From: Gammaproteobacteria bacterium
GTDB taxonomy: Bacteria > Pseudomonadota > Gammaproteobacteria > Steroidobacterales > Woeseiaceae
Length of the DNA stretch: 63,891 nt
NCBI GenBank assembly: GCA_009937615.1
Contig: JAACFB010000013.1
Location: forward strand, 1-63,891
Direction: 5' to 3'
Shown: positions 17,619 through 26,035 of the stretch, in pieces
How positions within the stretch are numbered: the stretch's first letter is position 1
How the letters are laid out: every line of letters starts with the position of its first letter
Position numbers and translations under genes: made by a program
The notes under the pieces: model-generated
What the model was told of the DNA's origin: nothing
The model's database searches: none
What the model saw: the letters and a program-made list of their open reading frames with translations, nothing else

Positions 17619-18566
17619 ATGGCAACGAGCATACAACAGGACGACGACTTTTATACCGCCTACCCGCTGAAGAAAAGGCTCAAGTATGTTTTCGGCATGA
17701 TCCTCGTGGCCGTCCTGATTGCCGGATTCTGGCATCGCGGACTTGTTGACGGTTTTGGCAGAAATGTCGTCGCTGGCGGGACGATCGGCAACACGGGCGA
17801 CCTGGCCGGACAGTACGATACGCACGGCGGTGGTTTCGGCCTGATCTTTGCGGCGATCGCCGGTCTCGCGGCAACATTCACGGCCTGTAATTGCGTCGTG
17901 TTCGCGATGATGCCGGGACTGGCATGTTCGACGGATCGTAATGCCAGCCACAGTTCCGCCTGGGCGGCGCTGGGCATGTTCACGGTTCCCGTGCTGATCG
18001 TCACGGCGGTCTATGGTCTCTATGTAGGCTTCCTCGGTCCCGTCGGGATCGAATACATCAACCAGGTACAGGTGCGGCATGCACAATCGTTCGCCGTGTT
18101 CTCCGCCTTGGGATTTGCGATGCTGCTGTGGGGGTGCCTCGAACTCGGGTTCATGGATTCCTTCAAGAGCCGGATGACCCGGACGACGCGGGATTTTTTC
18201 GGTCAGCTCAACGTCAAGGCAACGATTCTCGGTACGATGGTCGGACTGTTTACGGTTGGCCGGCCCTATCCCTTGTTCCGGGATTTTCTCGTCTACGCCG
18301 CGAGTACCAAGAACCCGGCCTATGGCGCGCTGGTCATGATGATCCAGGGGCTGGGCCAGATCGCGCTGATGGCGCTGCTGTTCGTCTTGCTCGTTAAACT
18401 GGGCGGGCGCAGGCTGAGCGCGATCGCGGTGAGCAAACCGTATCAATTCAGGTTCGTCAGCGGAATGGCACTGCTGGCCGGAGGAACCTATTTCCTCTAC
18501 TACTGGGGCCTTGGCCGGCTCTTTGACCTCGGCCGCTGGGGCTACAAGCTGGGCTGGTATTCGTGA
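17619..18566 (+). CDS. CcdA/DsbD-like polytopic membrane protein
   Basis: The 315-residue protein has about seven hydrophobic segments. It recalls the CcdA/DsbD/LysE-type fold: glycine-rich helices, a Cys pair in the sequence FTACNCVVF, and the later GLFTVGRPYPLFRDFLVYAA segment. Proteins of this group pass reducing equivalents across the inner membrane, for example to cytochrome c maturation. Assignment rests on motifs only and may be wrong, because the cysteines are close (CNC) rather than one per repeat half. Start ATG 17619 has AAGGGG upstream. An earlier in-frame start at 17496 would add a non-membrane tail. Confidence 0.6.
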   Translation: MATSIQQDDDFYTAYPLKKRLKYVFGMILVAVLIAGFWHRGLVDGFGRNVVAGGTIGNTGDLAGQYDTHGGGFGLIFAAIAGLAATFTACNCVVFAMMPGLACSTDRNASHSSAWAALGMFTVPVLIVTAVYGLYVGFLGPVGIEYINQVQVRHAQSFAVFSALGFAMLLWGCLELGFMDSFKSRMTRTTRDFFGQLNVKATILGTMVGLFTVGRPYPLFRDFLVYAASTKNPAYGALVMMIQGLGQIALMALLFVLLVKLGGRRLSAIAVSKPYQFRFVSGMALLAGGTYFLYYWGLGRLFDLGRWGYKLGWYS

Positions 18567-18576
18567 CCAGCCCAGC
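18548..18576. terminator. Strong hairpin across a stop codon between convergent genes
   Basis: A perfect 11-base inverted repeat, GCTGGGCTGGT and ACCAGCCCAGC with a 7-base loop, contains the TGA of the CcdA-like gene and lies just before the stop of the convergent bicupin gene. No T-tract follows on either strand, so it may block readthrough or protect 3' ends rather than act as a classic intrinsic terminator. Confidence 0.45.
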
Positions 18577-18580
18577 CTAG

Positions 18581-19684
18581 CTAGACCGCCGCCTCGCGAT
18601 AGAATCCCAGTGCCTTGAATACCGGCCTGTCCGTCTGTGACACGAGCACTGCAGGCTCGTTTTCCGTATTGGTAATGCTGTACGGAACCCATGACGGAAT
18701 GGCGGTAACGTCATGTGGCTGGGTCGTGAACGTCTGGTTGTCCGGCAGATGAAAGGTTACCGACCCTTCCATCGTAATGAAGATCACGTTTTCGGTCCGG
18801 TGCATTGCTTCGACGGTCGACTTGCCTCTGATCAGTCGTATCGAAACGCCCATCGACGGGAAAACAGGGCCGTTGTTGAGCGGGTTTACGTACTCGACCA
18901 GCACGCCTTCGTGCGGATCGCCGGCGCCATCGTCAGCAAGGTCTGTGAGTAACTGCCGCGCTTTGCCGTAGGGGTAATAGATCAGCGTGTTGTCGGAGAC
19001 CGGAATATGGTCGGGATACATTTGCTTGCGATGCACGAGTCCGGGACCGTAAGCGGCGGTGACCGACTCCGATTCGCGCAGAACCGACTGGTATTCGTCC
19101 CCGGTTACGTCTTTCATCTCCTCGTAGAACACGCCACCTATCCAGTACGCCATGAGTACGTCGAGGCCGTCATACCAGATAACGTGTGAGTTGCCCTCGT
19201 TGTGGTGGTCATGCCAGGTCCAGTTTGGCGTCAAGATGAGATCGCCCTTGGACATCGGCAGCCGGCTGCCCTCGACCGTCGTGTAGGCTCCGGCGTCCGG
19301 TGCCTCGAGCACGAGGCGGAAAGCATTGGCTGAATGCCGGTGCGCGTACGCTTTTTCGTCGGGCAGAAGAAGCTGTATGCCGCCGCGAAGAGTCGGCAGC
19401 GCCGCAGCCGGCATGAATTCTTTCAATGCAGGGTTAACGTAATTGATGTTGCGTCGCTCTGCTTCCTCCTGCGTCAACAGGGAACTGAGACTCATCAGCC
19501 GTTCGCGCGCATCGGCGTACGACCAAGAATAGGGAACAGCAACGCTGACAGGTGACGGTGTGAACCGGAATGCAGGGTTGCTCTGCGAGTACTTGGGATG
19601 CGTCGCAACAAAGTAGGTCGTAAAGTTATTGGCGACCAGGTCTTCAACAAATGCTTCTCGGGATACCTCTAGGTTCGCGTTCAT
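18581..19684 (-). CDS. Gentisate 1,2-dioxygenase-type bicupin
   Basis: The 367-residue protein is a two-cupin ring-cleavage dioxygenase of the gentisate or 1-hydroxy-2-naphthoate dioxygenase family. The N-terminal cupin carries the iron ligands His115 and His117 in AYAHRHSANAFRL and a third His at 158 or 160 in LTPNWTWHDHH; the tail motif TPNWTWHDH is diagnostic. The C-terminal cupin (about 270-360) looks non-catalytic, as usual. The reaction would open a hydroxylated ring acid to a maleylpyruvate-like product. ATG 19684 has AAAGGTG upstream. It is the last gene of the run 21504-18581, consistent with cleavage followed by the FAH hydrolase encoded just upstream. Confidence 0.85.
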   Translation of the reverse strand: MNANLEVSREAFVEDLVANNFTTYFVATHPKYSQSNPAFRFTPSPVSVAVPYSWSYADARERLMSLSSLLTQEEAERRNINYVNPALKEFMPAAALPTLRGGIQLLLPDEKAYAHRHSANAFRLVLEAPDAGAYTTVEGSRLPMSKGDLILTPNWTWHDHHNEGNSHVIWYDGLDVLMAYWIGGVFYEEMKDVTGDEYQSVLRESESVTAAYGPGLVHRKQMYPDHIPVSDNTLIYYPYGKARQLLTDLADDGAGDPHEGVLVEYVNPLNNGPVFPSMGVSIRLIRGKSTVEAMHRTENVIFITMEGSVTFHLPDNQTFTTQPHDVTAIPSWVPYSITNTENEPAVLVSQTDRPVFKALGFYREAAV

Positions 19685-19732
19685 GATTTCACCTTTGCTC
19701 GATTCGACCGGGCTGTGCGACGCCGCCCGGCC

Positions 19733-20668
19733 TTAAACTTCACTTCTGATCGGATTGACGAGAGCACCGATCTTGCTGATCTCCGCCCGTAGAATGTCGC
19801 CATCCTGCAGAAACCGCTGCTGACCAAAGGCAACTTCGTGCGGTGTTCCCGTCGCGATGACATCGCCTGGCTCCAGCGTAAGGCCGTTGGACGCATGCAT
19901 GACCAGGTCCTCGATTCTATGCATCATTCCTTCGGTCGATCCGCTCTGTTTCAGCTCCGGCTCGTTATCCAGGGTCAGCGATATCTCCAGGTCGTAGGGA
20001 TCAGGAATCTCATCCCGCGTAACCAGCCACGGGCCGATAGGCGCCGCGTTGTCCAGGTTTTTCAGCGTAAACCAGTGCAGCCGTGCGGAATTCGGGTCCT
20101 CCGACAGCGCCCGGCGGTCTCGGAAACTGAAGTCGTTGATGACCGCGTAGCCAGCAACGTAGTCAAAGGCATCTTCACGTGAGATGTACTTGCCCCGTTT
20201 GCCAATGATTACCGCGAGCTCTATTTCACTGTCATGTTTTTGTGACGTTTTCGAGTGGCATATCGGCGCCCCGTGGGCCGTCATCAGGGTCGGCATTTTT
20301 ATGAAGAAGTACGGCTCTTCGGATTGCTTGGTGCCGCTGGCCTGCGCATGCGAGCTGTAGTTCATGGTCACGCAGAGAATTTTCGCGCTGTCACCGGCCG
20401 GCGGGTGAAAGGTGATCTTGTCCATATCCACGAATACGCTGTCGTCGTCGATCGTCTTGCCGCGCGCGAGCGCATCCACTTCACGCGCCAGGTCCATCGC
20501 TTTGTCGCCACCTTTTAACAGCTTGCTGACCGAGTCAAACCAGTCGGGCGCCTCGGCGCTGTGATAAACCTCGTAAGCACGTGCGAGATCAATGACCGAG
20601 TTGCCTTCGAAGTGGGTGCCGAGTTTCTGCGCGGAGTGCTGATCCGTCGTAAACGTGAGTAGTTTCAA
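19733..20668 (-). CDS. Fumarylacetoacetate-hydrolase (FAH) family protein
   Basis: The 311-residue enzyme has the FAH fold with the acidic metal site seen in SEIELAVIIGKRG and VINDFSFRDRR, and the family end VIATGTPHEVAFGQ. FAH members hydrolyse or hydrate beta-diketo acids; with a gentisate-type dioxygenase next door, fumarylpyruvate or maleylpyruvate is the natural guess. It starts at TTG 20668 with AGAGGC upstream. It lies 48 bases before the dioxygenase start and 38 bases after the alpha/beta hydrolase stop, so the three genes probably form one operon. No maleylpyruvate isomerase is seen. Confidence 0.88.
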   Translation of the reverse strand: MKLLTFTTDQHSAQKLGTHFEGNSVIDLARAYEVYHSAEAPDWFDSVSKLLKGGDKAMDLAREVDALARGKTIDDDSVFVDMDKITFHPPAGDSAKILCVTMNYSSHAQASGTKQSEEPYFFIKMPTLMTAHGAPICHSKTSQKHDSEIELAVIIGKRGKYISREDAFDYVAGYAVINDFSFRDRRALSEDPNSARLHWFTLKNLDNAAPIGPWLVTRDEIPDPYDLEISLTLDNEPELKQSGSTEGMMHRIEDLVMHASNGLTLEPGDVIATGTPHEVAFGQQRFLQDGDILRAEISKIGALVNPIRSEV

Positions 20669-20706
20669 GTTGGGCCTCTTTAATATTCGATGAATAGGAG
20701 TTGTTG

Positions 20707-21504
20707 TCAGAGCGACGTCAGGTAGTCTTCCAGGTACTTGTTGACTGCGTTCGGATTCTCGAGGCTGGCCACGTGGCCAGCATCCTCAATGACGTGGTGG
20801 ACCGAATTCCGGATGCCCTTTTCAAGGTTGTGGGGGGATTCCTTCGGAATGAAAATGTCGTGGCTGCCGGACAGTATCAGGGCCGGTACCTCGATCGTTG
20901 CAAGCGTGGGTGTGTCGTCTTCCTTGACGGCCATGGCCTCCAGGGTTGCGGCATTCGCCTCGGCGCTGACCGTGTAGTTCATCATTTTTATCCAGTCCAC
21001 TACCCAGGGACGCTCTTCGGCCGTCTTGGGCGCAACTCGTTTCGGCGCGCCGGTCTCGACAAAATTAGCCAGCCCGTTCTTGTGAATGTTTTCGATCTGG
21101 GACCTGCGCCGTTCCTTGATTTCTTCGCTGTCGGCTTCGGCTTTGCTGCAGATCATGACAAGCCCGGCGATCTGTTCAGGGCGCCGGGCGCACATGCGCA
21201 GTGCAATATAGCCGCCGATCGAGATGCCGGCGACGATCGCCTTGTCGACGCCGAGGATATCGAGAAACTCACCGTAAGCCTGGCCGATCAAATCCACCGT
21301 ATGGTTGTTCGGGTCGAAAGACGAGTCACCGTGCCCGGGCATGTCTGGAGCGATCACGCGATAGCCCAGCTCGAGGCAATGCGTCAGCTGCGGGTACCAC
21401 AAATTCTTGTTGTGCCCGAAACTGTGCAGGAACAGGATCGGCGTTCCGCTGCCGCTGTCGTGGTAGGAGATTTTGGTTCCGTTGGATACGCTGATTTCGG
21501 CCAA
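20707..21504 (-). CDS. Alpha/beta hydrolase (3-oxoadipate enol-lactonase-like)
   Basis: The 265-residue enzyme has the complete triad: nucleophile Ser95 in VAGISIGGY, Asp216 in LSGSHDIF and His244 in DAGHVASLENP. The oxyanion turn is in FLHSFGHNKNLW. Overall it resembles PcaD-like enol-lactonases and meta-cleavage product hydrolases, common in aromatic catabolism. It starts at TTG 21504 with AGGAAAG upstream. It is the first gene of the presumed operon with the FAH and bicupin genes, and divergent from a class II aldolase across a 90-base AT-rich region with a clear palindrome. Confidence 0.87.
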   Translation of the reverse strand: MAEISVSNGTKISYHDSGSGTPILFLHSFGHNKNLWYPQLTHCLELGYRVIAPDMPGHGDSSFDPNNHTVDLIGQAYGEFLDILGVDKAIVAGISIGGYIALRMCARRPEQIAGLVMICSKAEADSEEIKERRRSQIENIHKNGLANFVETGAPKRVAPKTAEERPWVVDWIKMMNYTVSAEANAATLEAMAVKEDDTPTLATIEVPALILSGSHDIFIPKESPHNLEKGIRNSVHHVIEDAGHVASLENPNAVNKYLEDYLTSL

Positions 21505-21525
21505 GAGACTTTCCTGTTGTAATTA

Positions 21526-21542
21526 TTTCAATTGAATTGAAA
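21526..21542. promoter_or_regulatory. Operator-like palindrome in divergent promoter region
   Basis: The perfect 17-base dyad TTTCAAT-TGA-ATTGAAA sits in a 90-base AT-rich gap between the alpha/beta hydrolase operon (minus, start 21504) and the class II aldolase gene (plus, start 21595). Its size fits a dimeric regulator such as an IclR, MarR or TetR type. A TTGAAA box overlaps its right arm. No regulator gene lies nearby in this window. Confidence 0.5.
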
Positions 21543-21594
21543 ATTTTGATGTTTAATTAATTCAAGGTATCAAACAAGCGAGACAACATAAACA

Positions 21595-22347
21595 ATGAAT
21601 GAACAAGAACGCCTGATTAATGACCTCGTGATCGCGAATCGCATTCTTGCGAATGAGGATGTTGTCGATGCTTACGGGCACGTGAGCATACGCAATCCGA
21701 AGAATCCCAATACGTTTTTCATGGCCCGCTCGCTTGCGCCGGAGCTGGTGACGGCTGACGATATTGTCGAACTTGACCTTGAAGGTAACCCTGTCCGTGA
21801 TGAGACGAGACACCTGTACCTGGAGCGTTTCATACACGGCGGCATACTCGAAGCACGCCCGGACGTAATGGCCGTCGTGCACGCGCATGCCGAAGAGATC
21901 CTGCCCTTCGGCATTGCTAACGGCACCCCACTGCGCCCGGTCATTCATGCCGGCAGCTTTATCGGCGCCAATGTGCCGGTCTGGGATATTGCCGATCGTT
22001 TCGGGGACACCAACCTGCTGGTCGCGAATGTCGAGCAGGGCCGCGACCTTGCGGCTACGCTGGCAGACAACAACGTCGCATTGATGAGAGGTCACGGCTT
22101 TGCCGCGGCGGCGCGATCGCTGATCGAAGTGGTACGCATGTCGGTTTACCTGCCGCGAAATGCACGCGCATTGTCGTCGGCCTTGCGCCTGGGCGGGGAG
22201 ATCAAGTCGCTGTCGCAGGGCGAAATCGATGCGCGCAACCGGGGTTACAAGCCCTATTCGCCAGAGACCTGGCGCGCCTGGGAATACTGGGGCACGAAAT
22301 GCGGCTGCGGGCACATGTTGAGCCGCCCCGATACGGAGAACGCCTGA
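21595..22347 (+). CDS. Class II aldolase/adducin-family protein
   Basis: The 250-residue cytosolic protein has the class II aldolase zinc site: His96 and His98 in VVHAHAEEILPFG and His166 in MRGHGFA, with Glu77 in LERFIH. Relatives include sugar-phosphate aldolases and decarboxylases acting on hydroxylated aromatic acids (for example PhtC-type dihydroxyphthalate decarboxylases). The setting, divergent from a ring-cleavage operon and next to a 4,5-dihydroxyphthalate-decarboxylase-like gene, favours an aromatic or hydroxyacid decarboxylase or lyase over a sugar enzyme. The start ATG at 21595 begins the fold directly and there is no signal peptide. Confidence 0.88.
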   Translation: MNEQERLINDLVIANRILANEDVVDAYGHVSIRNPKNPNTFFMARSLAPELVTADDIVELDLEGNPVRDETRHLYLERFIHGGILEARPDVMAVVHAHAEEILPFGIANGTPLRPVIHAGSFIGANVPVWDIADRFGDTNLLVANVEQGRDLAATLADNNVALMRGHGFAAAARSLIEVVRMSVYLPRNARALSSALRLGGEIKSLSQGEIDARNRGYKPYSPETWRAWEYWGTKCGCGHMLSRPDTENA

Positions 22348-22356
22348 ATTATCGCG

Positions 22357-23247
22357 TTAGCCCAGGCCCTCGTAGGCGTGCACCCGGTTGATTGAGGCAT
22401 ATGGCCGGGCCGGCTCAGCTGCGGCGTCGAAGAAAGGTTCGGCATCGCCGGCCACCGCAACCCGCTCCATGTGCCGCCGGTTCGGGTAATAGTCGTTGAC
22501 CGCATAGTGCTGGCAGGATCGATTGTCCCAGATCGCCACCGTCTCCGGTTCCCACTTCAGCCGAAACTGGTATTCCGGCACGTGGGCCTGCTCGTACAAA
22601 AGCTCCAGGAGTTGCCGGCTTTCATGGTCCGACATGCCGTCGACACGTAACGTGAACTGCCGGTTGACGAACAGCACGCGCCGCAGGGTATCGGGATGAG
22701 TGATCACGACCGGGTGCGTCGGGTTCGGGAAGTTGTCTTCCATGGCCTTTAACTGGTCCGGATCACCCTTGTAGAGAATTCGGAAATTCTTGAAATCATG
22801 AACGGCTTCGAGGCCGGTTATGAATTCACGAAGTGAGGCGCTGAGACCATCGTAAGCGGCGCACATGTCCGCCCACAGTGTGTCGCCGCCACTGGCCGGC
22901 ATTTCGAGGCAGCGCAAGACCGTGAATTTTGTCGGTTTGGCGCGGAAAGTCAGGTCGGCATGCCACACGTCCGTGGACAAAACCGGGTTGTCTTCATCGT
23001 TCTTGACGATCTGCAGTTCCGGTTTACCCTCGCCCTGGGGCCGGAACGGGTTGATCTCGAGCGGGCCGAATCGCTGACCGAATGCGATCTGCTGTTCCTG
23101 TGTGATCGATTGATTGCGAAAAAAGATGACCTTGTGTTCAAGCAGTGCCTCGCGAATGGAATCGAACGCGGCGTCGTCCAGGGGCCGGGACAGGTCTAAG
23201 CCCCGGATTTCGGCGCCTATAGTGGGTTGACAGCGAACGACGTCCAA
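22357..23247 (-). CDS. TauD/TfdA-family 2-oxoglutarate-dependent dioxygenase
   Basis: The 296-residue enzyme has the iron triad His96 and Asp98 in WHADLTF and the distal His247 in WDNRSCQHYAVNDY, with Arg258/Arg262 as likely 2-oxoglutarate anchors. The opening IGAEIRGLDLSRPL is typical of TauD/TfdA. Such enzymes oxidise side chains, releasing sulfite, an aldehyde or a phenol. The TTG start at 23247 lies five bases after the stop of the upstream gene and has no clear Shine-Dalgarno, which suggests translational coupling to the solute-binding-like gene. Confidence 0.9.
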   Translation of the reverse strand: MDVVRCQPTIGAEIRGLDLSRPLDDAAFDSIREALLEHKVIFFRNQSITQEQQIAFGQRFGPLEINPFRPQGEGKPELQIVKNDEDNPVLSTDVWHADLTFRAKPTKFTVLRCLEMPASGGDTLWADMCAAYDGLSASLREFITGLEAVHDFKNFRILYKGDPDQLKAMEDNFPNPTHPVVITHPDTLRRVLFVNRQFTLRVDGMSDHESRQLLELLYEQAHVPEYQFRLKWEPETVAIWDNRSCQHYAVNDYYPNRRHMERVAVAGDAEPFFDAAAEPARPYASINRVHAYEGLG

Positions 23248-23252
23248 TTGCG

Positions 23253-24248
23253 CTATTCAATGCGGCCGTGTATCGGCACGAAGAGATCGTCGACGGGAAC
23301 CTCTTTTTCGATGAAATGCTGCTGCTGCATGTACTTGACGAACGCTTCCAGTGTCGGCCGGTTTTCTTCCACGCCGTAAGCCCAGAGATCGTCGCCGAAA
23401 ATCTCGTCGATCTCGTGCAGGTCGTCGTAAAGCCAGGGCAACATGTACCGCTGGGCGGCCGAAAAATACATCTTGTCGATTGCCCATTTCCTGGCTTCGA
23501 GAAAAGCCTTGAACAGGCTGGTCGCAATCCATCGATTCTGCTCGTATATCTCCCGCTGGATGGCAACCGTATGCATGATCGGGTGGATCTTGTACTCCCG
23601 GTAGTAGCGCTTCTCTTCCTCGCGGGCATTCGGGAACAGCCGGGTAACCTTGTCCGGGTCCGTCCGCACGGAATCCGGCAGCCTGGATCCGATCAGCGCG
23701 TCGATCTCACCATCCCTGAGCATGTCCGACAGGGATTTTTCGGACGTGTTCTGGACGATGTCGACCGGCTTCAGCAGTTTCGGCGGAGCGGGCGGTTTAC
23801 CGTGGGTTCCCGCTTTCTCTACGGCACCCTGTACCCACTGCACGTTGGAAAGGTCGACGCCGTAAACGTTTTCGAGGTCGCCGCGAATCCAGATTGCCGC
23901 CGTGATCGTGTACAGCGGGACGCCGATACGCTTGCCGGCAAGGTCTTTCGGTTCCTTGATGCCCGAGTTCGTGTTGATGCAGATAAAGCCATGTCTGAAA
24001 GCCTTTGACGGAAAAACCGGCAGCGCGACGAACGGGCTGTTGCCCTTTGCGGTCATGCCGACATGCTCCGCGAGCGAGAGCTCGGACATGTCAAAGGCGT
24101 GATCGCCGACCATGCGGTCGAAAATCTCACGCGGCGCCTGGATTTCCAGGTAATTCAAATCGATGCCTTCGACTTCGATTCGGTTGTAACTGAGTGCTTC
24201 CATCCTGTCGTATGGGCCGCACGCGAAAGTCAGTTTGAGATTAGACAT
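23253..24248 (-). CDS. 4,5-dihydroxyphthalate decarboxylase-like (Pht5/solute-binding fold) protein
   Basis: The 331-residue protein begins LKLTFACGPYDRMEALSYN and continues EGIDLNYLEI...REIFDRMVGDHAFDMSELSLAEHV, the pattern of proteins named after 4,5-dihydroxyphthalate decarboxylase, which share the periplasmic-binding-protein fold. No signal peptide is present, so it is probably cytosolic. The family name rests on one studied member; other members may bind ligands only. It heads a two-gene unit with the TauD-type oxygenase. A role in aromatic acid breakdown fits the neighbours but is inference. Confidence 0.82.
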   Translation of the reverse strand: MSNLKLTFACGPYDRMEALSYNRIEVEGIDLNYLEIQAPREIFDRMVGDHAFDMSELSLAEHVGMTAKGNSPFVALPVFPSKAFRHGFICINTNSGIKEPKDLAGKRIGVPLYTITAAIWIRGDLENVYGVDLSNVQWVQGAVEKAGTHGKPPAPPKLLKPVDIVQNTSEKSLSDMLRDGEIDALIGSRLPDSVRTDPDKVTRLFPNAREEEKRYYREYKIHPIMHTVAIQREIYEQNRWIATSLFKAFLEARKWAIDKMYFSAAQRYMLPWLYDDLHEIDEIFGDDLWAYGVEENRPTLEAFVKYMQQQHFIEKEVPVDDLFVPIHGRIE

Positions 24249-24361
24249 GGAGTAGTTCCCGTTATTGTTTTTATGGGCGCCTGAAGATTCTAGCGCATTC
24301 CCGGCGCATCGGCGTTACCCGAGTATGGCATGATCCCGTTTTCTTCAGGATCGGATGAACC

Positions 24362-25294
24362 ATGCGGATTGCTATACTCGACGACTATCAAGGAGCCTGG
24401 GCGCAGACAGACGGAGTCAGGCGCATGCGTGAGCGCGTAGACGTCACGATTCTGACGGAGCCTTTCGACGATCCTGCGGTTATAAGCGGCTACGACGGAC
24501 TGATCGCGAACCGTGAACGCACCCGCTTCGACCGGCAGTTGCTGGAAGCGCTGGACGGCGTTCGCGTCATCGTGCAAACCGGCAAGCACAATCCGCACAT
24601 CGATTTTGCAGCGGCAGATGATTGCGGCATCGCGGTCGTAACGGCGTCGGGCGGCTACTCGATCGGTGCGGCGGAACTCTCGATCGGCTTGACGCTCGCG
24701 GTAACAAGGCAGATTCCAATGCTCGACGCCGCGGTGCGTCGCGGCGAGTGGTTGCCGCCGTCTACGCCCGTCATGTATGGCAAGACGTTCGGCGCCGTAG
24801 GGCTTGGTCGCGTCGGCCGCCACGCGGCCAGGATTGCGCAGAGTTTCGGTATGCGGGTTCTTGCATGGAGTCGTCACCTGAATGCCGAGACAGCTGCGGC
24901 TGCCGGCACAACGTATCGCGAGCTCGATGACCTGCTGCGCGAAGCCGATGTCGTTTCGATTTACGCATCGCTAAATGACGACTCGCGCGGACTCATCGAC
25001 GCGCGCCGCCTGGCGCTGATGAAGCCGACCGCTTGCCTGATCAATATCGCGCGGGGCCCAATCGTGAACGAAGCCGCGCTGGTTGCTGCGCTCGACGAAG
25101 GTCGTATCGCGGGCGCTGGCCTCGACGTTTTCGACGCCGAGCCGCTTCCGGCCGACCATCCGCTGACGCGGTGTCCGAACGTTGTATTGACGCCTCATAT
25201 CGGTTTCCCGACGGATCACGGCTATGAACAGTTCTCGACAGCGGCATGCGATGCACTGTTCGAATACCTCGACACGCAGCAGGCAACGAATTAA
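24362..25294 (+). CDS. D-2-hydroxyacid dehydrogenase family protein
   Basis: The 310-residue NAD(P)-dependent dehydrogenase has the Rossmann motif GLGRVGRHAARIAQ (about 148-160). The catalytic set is Arg231 (NIARGPIVNE), Glu260 (FDAEPLP) and His279 (LTPHIGFPT). It is related to phosphoglycerate and glycerate dehydrogenases and would interconvert a 2-keto acid and a D-2-hydroxy acid. The canonical GxGxxG is clear. It is divergent from the Pht5-like gene with 113 bases between them, and there is no specific clue to the substrate. Confidence 0.9.
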   Translation: MRIAILDDYQGAWAQTDGVRRMRERVDVTILTEPFDDPAVISGYDGLIANRERTRFDRQLLEALDGVRVIVQTGKHNPHIDFAAADDCGIAVVTASGGYSIGAAELSIGLTLAVTRQIPMLDAAVRRGEWLPPSTPVMYGKTFGAVGLGRVGRHAARIAQSFGMRVLAWSRHLNAETAAAAGTTYRELDDLLREADVVSIYASLNDDSRGLIDARRLALMKPTACLINIARGPIVNEAALVAALDEGRIAGAGLDVFDAEPLPADHPLTRCPNVVLTPHIGFPTDHGYEQFSTAACDALFEYLDTQQATN

Positions 25295-25485
25295 TTCGCC
25301 GGCACCCCGGAAGGCGTCCGTCCCGGCCATGACGAGCCTGCCAGTTATCGATGTTCGGCCGGTGACAAGCGACAATCGCATCGAATGAAACAGTCGCCTG
25401 GGGTCGCGACGCGTTGTACATTACCGAAGCGAATAGGAAAGTCGACGACTTCCTAAAAACAGATCGATACGTTGGGAGATTACTA

Positions 25486-25941
25486 ATGCGTCGGACAATA
25501 ATCAGCGCACTCACATTATTTACCGTGGCCCTGGGATTTGCCGTCCCGGCTGCAGCCGAATCCACGGCGGAGGACGCCGTAAAGTATCGCCAGTACATCA
25601 TGCGGGCCCTGAGCGGCCATGGCGGCGCGGTCATGATGATTACGGGCGGTACAGCCGGGGATGCCGGCACCATGAGCAACCATCTGGACGCGCTCGCCAA
25701 TCTTGCGGCCGAGGTTGCAGCCGCATTCGCACAAAATGCGGTCACCGAGGATTCCGAATCGCTACCCGTTGTCTGGGAGGATCCGGATGGATTCGCCGAC
25801 GCCGTGGCGGCACTGGAAGCCGCGGTTACACAGCTCGGTGACGTGGCCGGAAACGGCGATGCCGAGGCTATCGATGCGGCGGTTAAAGGTTTAAGGCAAT
25901 CCTGCCGTGATTGCCACGACAACTTCCGCGTCGACGACTGA
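25486..25941 (+). CDS. Cytochrome c'/c-556-type monoheme protein
   Basis: The 151-residue periplasmic protein has a Sec signal (residues 1-24, ending PAAAE), a four-helix-bundle sequence and the C-terminal heme site CRDCH at 140-144. A C-terminal CxxCH is diagnostic for class II cytochromes (c', c-556). Such proteins carry electrons or bind NO/CO. The start ATG 25486 has GGGAGAT at ideal distance; the frame opens earlier at 25414 but adds non-signal residues. It is a stand-alone gene; the partner is unknown. Confidence 0.88.
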   Translation: MRRTIISALTLFTVALGFAVPAAAESTAEDAVKYRQYIMRALSGHGGAVMMITGGTAGDAGTMSNHLDALANLAAEVAAAFAQNAVTEDSESLPVVWEDPDGFADAVAALEAAVTQLGDVAGNGDAEAIDAAVKGLRQSCRDCHDNFRVDD

Positions 25942-26035
25942 GCCGCATTCTGCCAGATGCTCGGGCCGTTACGGAGCCGCCGGCGCCGTTCGAGCCGGCC
26001 GGGCAACCATGAGCAACTGAAACCGGGATCAAGCG

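Noticed and set aside
17475..18692. Long minus-strand open frame of about 405 codons
   Set aside because: It lies antisense to the CcdA-like gene and the bicupin end, has low-complexity Arg/His/Gln composition and no domain; typical shadow of GC-rich coding DNA.
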